DNA of 64,000 nt, taken from assembly GCF_027942865.1 (NCBI RefSeq), contig NC_134507.1:604071-668070 (forward strand), read 5' to 3'. Positions 10,212-21,476 of the stretch are shown here, piece by piece. The stretch is from Odontesthes bonariensis. Taxonomy: Eukaryota; Chordata; Actinopteri; Atheriniformes; Atherinopsidae. Numbering within the stretch: position 1 is the stretch's first letter; every line of letters starts with the position of its first letter. The position numbers were made by a program, and so were the translations under genes. A model generated the notes under the pieces. That model searched no databases and was not told the DNA's origin. It worked only from the letters and a program-made list of their open reading frames with translations.

Positions 10212-11387
10212 CAAAGTTAAACAGAAATGAAACAAACAGGCGACAGGTTCTTATTTAATAAAGAAGCTGAAAGTCAGCAATAATAACTCAGTTTCATCTG
10301 ATCGGAGAGGAAAATCAGTGCAAAAACCTGATCAGAGTCAAAATTAATTTGGCACGTAAAAGAAACAGAAAACAAAAAGTTTCTTCTTCTCTGAACAAAA
10401 TCAGCTGTTTTCTGCCCAGTTTAATCATCAAAAAAAACCACAAAAAAACGGAAACTTTTGGGACTAAACTTCTGAATCTGGTTCTGAAATAAATCCGGTT
10501 TGGACCAGAACTCGATGGGTTAACTCAGAACCTTTTGAGGTTTTATCTTCTTGTATCTTTAGATTCTTGAATGGAGAAAACGGTTAAATATGAATTAGTT
10601 TCAGGAGAGCAAAGCTGGACGGATCAGAGCGTCCTGATGAGGCTGAGAGCAGAGAAACCATGAAGCTTCTGGGCCGAGTTCGCCATGATTCAGAGCTGGA
10701 AAAATACTGATGCCGCCTTTTAACAGGAATAATGAGCCTCCTTCCCGAAATAAATGAAGGCAACATTTAACGTGTGAATATTCAGCTCCGTCTCACAGGA
10801 AAACAAGAAATAAAAAATCTGATTTCATAACGTTAAACAGCTCATTTATACCAACTAAGTAAGTCTGCGAGGAGTAAAACGCCAACGAAACAGCGCTTTA
10901 AAGTAAATCTGCTTCGAAATATTTGAACCCGCCGGACCTCCAAACGTGCACGCTCTCACCTGTTAAACGTGCAGCGACAGTCGGGTTGAAATGACGTTAT
11001 TTTCGTGTCCAGTAGCACAAAAAACACGTTTCAGTTTTTCAGCTGTGAGACCGAGTTTGAACGTTAGATTTTTACCGTGTTTTTATGCTAACACATGCTA
11101 ACGGTTAGTTAGATGTTTCTAATTTGGTTTTAAACAACATCTCATAAACTATCATCAGCAAAGAAGCACGATCGGGATCACAAGGTCAGGCTACAATGTT
11201 GTTTTCAGCAGTTAATGTTGAAATCATCTCAAATTTATCATTTTAATTTCCAGATTTATATTCTATTAAGTGGGAAATACTGTGAGTCATGCAAATCGAG
11301 CCGAGTGGAGCAGATTTGCGTGTTTAGATAATCCTCATTGATCGTATAAACGGCTCTTTATGCACTGCTCACTGATGGCTTCAGCTA

Positions 11388-11660
11388 TATTTGCTCTGAC
11401 CAAAGCAAACCAGCGTGTGGATGAGTTAGCTTCAGCTATCAGTTAGCGGCTCTGACCAAAGCAAACCAGCGTGTGGATGAGTTAGCTTCAGCTATCAGTT
11501 AGCGGCTCTGACCAAAGCAAACCAGCGTGTGGATGAGTTAGCTTCAGCTATCAGTTAGCGGCTCTGACCAAAGCAAACCAGCGTGGGGATGAGTTAGCTT
11601 CAGCTATCAGTTAGCGGCTCTGACCAAAGTAAACCAGCGTGTGGATGAGTTAGCTTCAGC
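11388..11660. repeat. 56-bp tandem repeat, about 4.5 copies
   Basis: Near-identical units containing GGCTCTGACCAAAGCAAACC, AGCGTGTGGATGAGTTAGC and TTCAGCTATCAGTTAGC. A few single-base differences separate copies (for example GTGGGG for GTGTGG), suggesting recent amplification. Confidence 0.93.
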
Positions 11661-11952
11661 TTTCTCTTTTCACAGCAGACTTTCTCAGTTTTTATCGAGA
11701 ACTTTTAACCAAACAAAAATGTAAAACTTAAAAATATTGTACACGCAGAAACAAATTAAAGTAAAAATGTAAATTTACTGGACATTTGATATTTCATTCC
11801 CTGAGTGTTTTGATACTCAGTCCTACTACGGGAAGGTTATTTAAATCGAACTCCGGTCGTCCACCAATGTTTTTCTGTTTCCTGCCATGTTTCAGACCTT
11901 CGCTCACACCGAGTCACAAATATCCATCTGTGTGGGGGTCCCGTTGCCATGG

Positions 11953-12162
11953 TTACACCTTGTTTAGGTCAAGCTTGGCGATGTACGGCGAGCGGAAGGA
12001 GCCCAAGTACAGACTCCCATCATGCTCGTGGGCCTCGCTGACGTAGGCCGCCACCAGGCCGTTGGGGTCGTGGAAACTCCGTGTGCAGACACCGCCGTCA
12101 TGGAGCTCCGCCACCAAACTGTACCGAGGGACGAACTTCATCAGCACATCCTGGCTGAAGAG
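11953..12162 (-). CDS. apmap: apmap coding exon 9 and stop
   Basis: Acceptor TTGTCTCCAG just right of 12162. Encodes LFSQDVLMKFVPRYSLV through LGSFRSPYIAKLDLNKV and TAA. Phase 0 entry agrees with exon 8. Confidence 0.93.
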   Translation of the reverse strand, partial: LFSQDVLMKFVPRYSLVAELHDGGVCTRSFHDPNGLVAAYVSEAHEHDGSLYLGSFRSPYIAKLDLNKV

Positions 12163-15100
12163 CTGGAGACAAGGGTGGAGCAAGGGTGGAGCAAGGGTAG
12201 AGCAAGGGTGGAGCAAGGGTGGAGCAAGGGTAGAGCAAGGGTAGAGCAAGGGTGGAGCAAGGGTAGAGCAAGGGTGGAGCAAGGGTAGAGCAAGGGTGGA
12301 GCAAGGGTGGAGCAAAGGTAGAGCAAGGGTGGAGCAAGGGTGGAGCAAGGGTAGAGCAAGGGTGGAGCAAGGGTGGAGCAAGGGTGGAGCAAGGGTGGAA
12401 TGGGTGGGAAGGAGAAGGAAGGAAGGTGAGGACAAAGGGACAGAAAGAGGAAAGAAGAAAAAGAATGATTTATCTTTGCAGCTAGAAGTTTATTTGTTTT
12501 TATGGCTGTTACTATGGAAACAACAGGGTGAAAGACTGTCTGTCGAGCGCTCAGATTACAACAAGGCAGGGCGCTTCATAAGTCCAATTCAAACCAATTA
12601 GTCCAATTCATTAAATTCCAAATTAGTCAAATTTTTACAGAACCAATTACAAAAGTTTCCTAGATAAGCCAACAGATTGAACTGAAGCTTCTCTCTGATC
12701 CAATCCCCCGTCCTGAGCTGCGACAGGAAGAAACCTCCATCAGAACCATAACAAGGATGGCTGCCCGGCCATCTGCCTGGACCAGCTGGGGGCTGAGAGG
12801 ACCTGGTCTGAGCACAGAACCCTGAGGAACTCCATGACTTACTCCGGTGTGTGAGGAAGATTTGTTCCGGACACCAGGCAGTCCTAACCTGTGGATACCA
12901 GGCAGTCCTAACCTGTGGACACCAGGCAGTCCTAACCTGTGGACACCAGGCAGTCCTAACCTGTGGATACCAGGCAGTCCTAACCTGTGTACACCAGGCA
13001 GTCCTAACCTGTGGATACCAGGCAGTCCTAACCTGTGGACACCCGGCAGTCCTAACCTGTGGATACCAGGCAGTCCTAACCTGTGGACACCCGGCAGTCC
13101 AAACCTGTGGACACCCGGCAGTCCTAACCTGTGGACACCAGGCAGTCCTAACCTGTGGACACCCGGCAGTCCTAACCTGTGGACACCCGGCAGTCCAAAC
13201 CTGTGGACACCCGGCAGTCCTAACCTGTGGACACCAGGCAGTCCTAACCTGTGGACACCAGGCAGTCCTAACCTGTGGACACCAGGCAGTCCTAACCTGT
13301 GGACACCCGGCAGTCCTAACCTGTGGACACCCGGCAGTCCAAACCTGTGGACACCCGGCAGTCCTAACCTGTTGACACCAGGCACTCCTAACCTGTGGAC
13401 ACCCAGCAGTCCTAACCTGTGGACACCAGGTAGTCCTAACCTGTGGATACCAGGCAGTCCTAACCTGTGGATACCAGGCAGTCCTAACCTGTGTACACCA
13501 GGCAGTCCTAACCTGTGGACACCAGGCAGTCCTAACCTGTGGATACCAGGCAGTCCTAACCTGTGTACACCAGGCAGTCCTAACCTGTGTACACCAGGCA
13601 GTCCTAACCTGTGTACACCAGGCAGTCCTAACCTGTGGACACCCGGCAGTCCTAACCTGTGGACACCAGGCAGTCCTAACCTGTGGATACCAGGCAGTCC
13701 TAACCTGTGGATACCAGGCAGTCCTAACCTGTGGATACCAGGCAGTCCTAACCTGTGGACACCAGGCAGTCCTAACCTGTGGACACCAGGCAGTCCTAAC
13801 CTGTGGACACCAGGCAGTCCTAACCTGTGGACACCAGGCAGTCCTAACCTGTGTACACCAGGCAGTCCTAATCTGTGTACACCAGGCAGTCCTAACCTGT
13901 GGACACCAGGCAGTCCTAACCTGTGGACACCCGGCAGTCCTAACCTGTGGATACCAGGCAGTCCTAACCTGTGGACACCCGGCAGTCCTAACCTGTGGAC
14001 ACCAGGCAGTCCTAACCTGTGGATACCAGGCAGTCCTAACCTGTGGACACCCGGCAGTCCTAACCTGTGGACACCAGGCAGTCCTAACCTGTGGATACCA
14101 GGCAGTCCTAACCTGTGGACACCAGGCAGTCCTAACCTGTGGATACCAGGCAGTCCTAACCTGTGGACACCCGGCAGTCCTAACCTGTGGACACCAGGCA
14201 GTCCTAACCTGTGGATACCAGGCAGTCCTAACCTGTGGACACCCGGCAGTCCTAACCTGTGGATACCAGGCAGTCCTAACCTGTGGACACCCGGCAGTCC
14301 TAACCTGTGGATACCAGGCAGTCCTAACCTGTGGACACCAGGCAGTCCTAACCTGTGGATACCAGGCAGTCCTAACCTGTGGACACCAGGCAGTCCTAAC
14401 CTGTGGACACCAGGCAGTCCTAACCTGTGGATACCAGGCAGTCCTAACCTGTGGACACCAGGCAGTCCTAACCTGTGGACACCCGGCAGTCCAAACCTGT
14501 GGACACCCGGCAGTCCTAACCTGTTGACACCAGGCACTCCTAACCTGTGGACACCCAGCAGTCCTAACCTGTGGACACCAGGTAGTCCTAACCTGTGGAT
14601 ACCAGGCAGTCCTAACCTGTGGATACCAGGCAGTCCTAACCTGTGTACACCAGGCAGTCCTAACCTGTGGACACCAGGCAGTCCTAACCTGTGGATACCA
14701 GGCAGTCCTAACCTGTGTACACCAGGCAGTCCTAACCTGTGTACACCAGGCAGTCCTAACCTGTGTACACCAGGCAGTCCTAACCTGTGTACACCAGGCA
14801 GTCCTAACCTGTGGACACCAGGCAGTCCTAACCTGTGGACACCAGGCAGTCCTAACCTGTGTACACCAGGCAGTCCTAACCTGTGGACACCCGGCAGTCC
14901 TAACCTGTGGACACCAGGCAGTCCTAACCTGTGGATACCAGGCAGTCCTAACCTGTGGATACCAGGCAGTCCTAACCTGTGGATACCAGGCAGTCCTAAC
15001 CTGTGGACACCAGGCAGTCCTAACCTGTGGATACCAGGCAGTCCTAACCTGTGGACACCCGGCAGTCCTAACCTGTGGACACCAGGCAGTCCTAACCTGT

Positions 15101-18100
15101 GGATACCAGGCAGTCCTAACCTGTGGATACCAGGCAGTCCTAACCTGTGGATACCAGGCAGTCCTAACCTGTGGACACCAGGCAGTCCTAACCTGTGGAC
15201 ACCAGGCAGTCCTAACCTGTGGACACCAGGCAGTCCTAACCTGTGGACACCAGGCAGTCCTAACCTGTGTACACCAGGCAGTCCTAATCTGTGTACACCA
15301 GGCAGTCCTAACCTGTGGACACCAGGCAGTCCTAACCTGTGGACACCCGGCAGTCCTAACCTGTGGATACCAGGCAGTCCTAACCTGTGGACACCCGGCA
15401 GTCCTAACCTGTGGACACCAGGCAGTCCTAACCTGTGGATACCAGGCAGTCCTAACCTGTGGACACCCGGCAGTCCTAACCTGTGGACACCAGGCAGTCC
15501 TAACCTGTGGATACCAGGCAGTCCTAACCTGTGGACACCAGGCAGTCCTAACCTGTGGATACCAGGCAGTCCTAACCTGTGGACACCCGGCAGTCCTAAC
15601 CTGTGGACACCAGGCAGTCCTAACCTGTGGATACCAGGCAGTCCTAACCTGTGGACACCCGGCAGTCCTAACCTGTGGATACCAGGCAGTCCTAACCTGT
15701 GGACACCCGGCAGTCCTAACCTGTGGATACCAGGCAGTCCTAACCTGTGGACACCAGGCAGTCCTAACCTGTGGATACCAGGCAGTCCTAACCTGTGGAC
15801 ACCAGGCAGTCCTAACCTGTGGACACCAGGCAGTCCTAACCTGTGGATACCAGGCAGTCCTAACCTGTGGACACCAGGCAGTCCTAACCTGTGGATACCA
15901 GGCAGTCCTAACCTGTGGACACCAGGCAGTCCTAACCTGTGGATACCAGGCAGTCCTAACCTGTGGACACCAGGCAGTCCTAACCTGTATACACCAGGCA
16001 GTCCTAACCTGTGGACACCAGGCAGTCCTAACCTGTGGATACCAGGCAGTCCTAACCTGTGGACACCAGGCAGTCCTAACCTGTATACACCAGGCAGTCC
16101 TAACCTGTATACACCAGGCAGTCCTAACCTGTGGACACCAGGCAGTCCTAACCTGTGGATACCAGGCAGTCCTAACCTGTGGACACCAGGCAGTCCTAAC
16201 CTGTGGATACCAGGCAGTCCTAACCTGTGGACACCAGGCAGTCCTAATCTGTGGACACCCGGCAGTCCTAACCTGTAGACACCAGGCAGTCCTAACCTGT
16301 GGATACCAGGCAGTCCTAACCTGTATACACCAGGCAGTCCTAACCTGTATACACCAGGCAGTCCTAACCTGTAGATACCAGGCAGTCCTAACCTGTGGAC
16401 ACCAGGCAGTCCTAACCTGTATACACCAGGCAGTCCTAACCTGTATACACCAGGCAGTCCTAACCTGTGGACACCAGGCAGTCCTAACCTGTGGATACCA
16501 GGCAGTCCTAACCTGTGGACACCAGGCAGTCCTAACCTGTGGATACCAGGCAGTCCTAACCTGTGGACACCAGGCAGTCCTAACCTGTGGATACCAGGCA
16601 GTCCTAACCTGTGGACACCAGGCAGTCCTAATCTGTGGACACCCGGCAGTCCTAACCTGTAGACACCAGGCAGTCCTAACCTGTGGATACCAGGCAGTCC
16701 TAACCTGTATACACCAGGCAGTCCTAACCTGTATACACCAGGCAGTCCTAACCTGTAGATACCAGGCAGTCCTAACCTGTGGACACCAGGCAGTCCTAAC
16801 CTGTATACACCAGGCAGTCCTAACCTGTATACACCAGGCAGTCCTAACCTGTGGACACCAGGCAGTCCTAACCTGTGGATACCAGGCAGTCCTAACCTGT
16901 GGACACCAGGCAGTCCTAACCTGTGGATACCAGGCAGTCCTAACCTGTGGACACCAGGCAGTCCTAACCTGTGGATACCAGGCAGTCCTAACCTGTGGTT
17001 ACCAGGCAGTCCTAACCTGTGGACACCAGGCAGTCCTAACCTGTGGACACCAGGCAGTCCTAACCTGTGGACACCAGGCAGTCCTAACCTGTGTACACCA
17101 GGCAGTCCTAATCTGTGGACACCCGGCAGTCCTAACCTGTGGATACCAGGCAGTCCTAACCTGTGGACACCAGGCAGTCCTAACCTGTGTACACCCGGCA
17201 GTCCTAACCTGTGGATACCAGGCAGTCCTAACCTGTGGATACCAGGCAGTCCTAACCTGTGGACACCAGGCAGTCCTAACCTGTGTACACCCGGCAGTCC
17301 TAACCTGTGGACACCCGGCAGTCCTAATCCGGTCCCGGTCGGCACAGACCCCCTGCAGTGGGTTGGTTCCTCTCTGAACTCCTAGGAGCTGCTGTTCTTC
17401 ATACATTTTCTTCTCTGCTTACACTTTGAAAAGTTTCTTTAATGTCTCAGAAGCTGTGAAACTGAGTTTGTGACTGAGGTTATCAGGATATCTTTGTTAT
17501 CCTCAGGGGGCAAACAGACATGTTCTCACACAGAACAGCATAGAAACAGCTAAACACCATAAAACCATAATAAATAATGCCGAAAATCTGATGTGACTTC
17601 CCTCGTGTCCTGTGTGAACTCCTTCCTTTTAAAACATGCAGCCGGGCGGAGCTAAAAGCAGAAAGAAGAATAAATCTGACGGTTTTTACCTTGAAAATGA
17701 GCTTTTTGATCCAGGGTCTCTGGGACAGGAAGTCCAGCATTGAAAAGCCGGGGTTGGGTCTCACCGCGGACATGGCCACCCAGTAGCCTCCAGTGGAGCT
17801 GGGACGGATGTTGTCAGGGAAACCGGGCAGGTTGTCCACGAAGGTGTCCATCCCCCCTTTATTCAGGCCGGCCACGTGGACTCTGGGACAGAAACACAAA
17901 GCGACTGTGGACATGGTTCCACCAGCTACCAGACTTTCAGACACTTTAAGCCTTATTTGTGTGTCACAGAGAAATAAATGCTCAGGAGCTCCAACATGTC
18001 CTTCAGGAACAGAAAGGGAACCGGTCCTGTGTGCTCGGTAACCCAAGCAGAAGGGTTACAGGATCACCTCGATGTCCTCACAAAGACAGACATGTTCCCA

Positions 18101-21100
18101 TCCACACACACGCTGAGGAATCCGTTTCCATGGTAACTGAGGGCAGTTATATGACATCCTACATGGACCACAGGTGAGCCCTTAAGGCTGAGTTATACTT
18201 CTTTTAACTGCCCTTGCGCTTGCGTCTTGCGCGTATGTTAATGGCTCGAGACGTTTATACTTCATTTTGCTTTGTCGGCGGTTGCGTGTGCTGCGTGGCG
18301 ATTCACCGCCAGGACTGTAGGTGGAGTAGCGGGTTTTTTCAATGACAAGCCTACTACGATGAAAGGAAATTCACCGCCAGGACCTCTTCGGCAAGTCTCT
18401 CTTCCATAGATCTCTTCGACTGGATTCATGCTTCTTCTTCTTCTTGTAAATAGCCGGTATTTTGTCAGATTTTCAACACCTTGGGGGTCTAAACGACTAC
18501 TTTCTCGCCTGAAAATGTTTCAAATGTTGCTAAAGTTATATATTTACAGAGTTTATAGCTAAGGGAAATCAGCTTTTCAGGCCGGCTGATTTCGGCTCGG
18601 GCAGGAGTGAAGTGCACTGTGTGTAAACGCTCTGCATACTGTCAGATCGATCAAGTAGTAGGCGGTTTCGACCACAGCCAGTGGCTTGTGCTTGCGTCTT
18701 GCGTGAAGTTTAGAAAATTGAGGTGACACACGCAAGCACGCAAGGGGGGGCTTGCAACCGCGCAAGGGCTTGCGTTGCGTCTTGCGTCTTGTGTTGCGTC
18801 TTGCGTTACCGACTATAAACCAGGCTTTACCTGCGGATCCGGGCCATGGTGGTCTCTGCCACCAGCACCGACTCCTCGTCCGGCAGCAGCTGGATGCCGT
18901 TGGGGAACCGCAGGTTCTCCATGACGACGGTCAGCTCCCGGGTCTCCGTGTCCAGCTCCAACACCCTGAGACAACACAAACCGGGTCAGTCAATGTGCAG
19001 TCCTGACGCTGGTCCTGGTTCAGAGGTGAGGTGTCCTACCGTCCGTCGGCCGTGGCCTCCATGATCAGGTGCAGGTAGTCCCTGCGCTGCCACCTGCTGC
19101 TGGAGTCGGTGAAGTACAGCTTCTTTCCGTCCTGCGTCACCGCCACGTCGTTAATGAACGACAGCCGCCTGCCGGCGACCAGCTGACCGCCCGCCACCAG
19201 CCGGGTGGCCTCACCTGCAGAGGGAAAACACAGCAGGTCCGAGAGGTGGGAGCAGCGGCAGGGGGGCGCAGCGCTCTCAGACAGTGTTGCATTCTGGGTC
19301 GTCTGTGGCTAACGAGTTTGTTTGAGCTAACGAGCTGGTTTGAGCTAACGAGCTGGTTTGAGCTAACGAGCTGGTTTGAGCTAACAAGCTGGTTTGAGCT
19401 AACATGTTGGTTTGAGCTAACGAGTTGGTTTTGTGCTAACGAGTTTGTTTGAGCTAACGAGCTGGTTTGAGCTAACGAGCTGGTTTGAGCTAACATGTTG
19501 GTTTAAACTAACATGTTGGTTTGAGCTAACGAGCTGGTTTGAGCTAACGACCTGGTTTGAGCTAACATGTTGGTTTAAACTAACATGTTGGTTTGAACTA
19601 ACGAGCTGGTTTTGCGCTAACGAGTTTGTTTTAGCTAACGAGCTGGTTTGAGCTAACATGTTGGTTTGAACTAACGAGCTGGTTTGAGCTAACATGTTGG
19701 TTTGAGCTAACGAGCTTGTTTGAGCTAACGAGCTGGTTTGAGCTAACATGTTGGTTTGAACTAACATGTTGGTTTGAACTAATGAGCTGGTTTGAGCTAA
19801 CATGTTGGTTTGAGCTAACGAGCTTGTTTGAGCTAACGAGCTGGTTTGAGCTAACATGTTGGTTTGAACTAACATGTTGGTTTGAACTAACATGTTGGTT
19901 TGAACTAATGAGCTGGTTTGAGCTAATATGTTGGTTTGAGCTAACGAGCTGGTTTGAGCAGCAGGAGGTTCTGAAAGAAATAAAAGCAGGAGGCAGGTAT
20001 GTGAGGGATGGACTCACCTGTGGTGGGGTTGACCTCGAACAGCCCCAGGTAAGCATCGGCCACAAACAGAGTCCCGTTGGGCCCCACCCGGATCCCCAGA
20101 GGCCTCCCGCAGCTGGACTCCTCGTCTCTGGAGCCTGCAGAGCGTCAGAGACCCGGGAATTACATTTCAGTCCAAAGACTTTAAATTCATCCAATCAGAG
20201 CCCAGCAGGGACAGCTGACTTTAAATTCATCCAATCAGAGCCCAGCAGGGACAGCTGACTTTAAATTAATCCAATCAGAGCCCAGCAGGGACAGTTGATT
20301 TTAAATTCATCCAATCAGAGCCCAGCAGGGACAGCTGACATTAAATTCATCCAATCAGAGCCCAGCAGGGACAGTTGATTTTAAATTCATCCAATCAGAG
20401 CCCAGCAGGGACAGCTGACATTAAATTCATCCAATCAGAGCCCAGCAGGGACAGCTGATTTTAAATTCATCCAATCAGAGCCCAGCAGGGACAGCTGACT
20501 TTAAATTCATCCAATCAGAGCCCAGATAAGGAAGAACAGGAAGTTAAAAACTCTTTGAAACTGTAACTTTAAGCAGAAGCTGAAATGTCAACATGTTGAA
20601 CTTCCTGAGAACAGAAACCAGTCAGACTGAGAAACTTCCAGCTGTCATGTTGAGCTCAATCAGAGGTCAAAGGTTAAAAATGAAACCCGACACCTCAGAG
20701 GGCGTTTTGTTGCTCAACACAAACCAACTGTCAGCCTGAAGGTTGCATCAGCGTCAGACTGAGAAACGTGAAGCAACAGCAAACACACATCAGGAACCTG
20801 TTGCTCAACGGCACGCTGGTTCATGTCGCTCAGTCACATCAAACTCATCTGAAGCTGCTTTTCTGTCCGACTTTCACTGAGTTCAGAGTCAAGATGCTTA
20901 AAAAAGAAAAAAGTGGAGCTTTGTTTCTTCAATGTTTTAGTTTTTACTTTAAAGTCTAAAACTAAAGTTGTTTAAACTCAACTTTTAACTCGACTGATCC
21001 TAAGTTAGTCATTTAATGTTAACTGTCGCCGCTCTGCTCTGATTGGATGAGATAAAGGTCAACTGTCACTGCTTGTCTCTGATTATCCCTAGAACTGCTC

Positions 21101-21426
21101 TGTGTGCAGGATGGTGGGCGGTGCCTAATCAGGCGCTGCTGACCAATCACAGCAGACTTTAGAGAAGGGAATCAGGAGCAACATTTAAACCTGAACTTGA
21201 ACTGAACTCACAGCCAAGAAGCTAAAACTTTTAAACCTTTTTGGAACTATGAACACAAACTGAATCCGTGTTCGGGGTTTTTTTCTCACCACACGGCTGC
21301 TTTCCCAGTCTGGTCACCGTGGCGATTCTTCGACCAATCAGCTTCACGATTTTGCCGTCAGCTGTTCCAGAGAAGAACACATCTGCACACAAAGAGACGA
21401 ACATCTGTCAGCTCTTTGTTTCGGGT

Positions 21427-21476
<50 letters not shown>

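Larger units (their letters stand above)
10033..11952. other. Convergent 3' region between cst7 and apmap
   Basis: About 1.9 kb, mostly AT-rich, without a credible exon. On the minus strand AATAAA (plus TTTATT at 10206-10211) could end the apmap transcript, making most of this stretch apmap 3' UTR and letting the two genes' transcripts overlap. It also contains a 56-bp tandem repeat at 11388-11660. Confidence 0.5.

Noticed and set aside
12660..17345. 1,561-codon open frame (minus strand) with GLPGVHRL repeats, collagen-like at first sight
   Set aside because: It is the 24-bp apmap intronic array read in one frame; an overlapping plus frame of 1,143 codons is equally open. The period is divisible by three and it lies inside an intron whose flanking exons are well supported.
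19069..19452. Plus-strand open frame in apmap exon 6 and the 18-bp array
   Set aside because: Antisense of exon 6 continuing into the minisatellite; no independent support.
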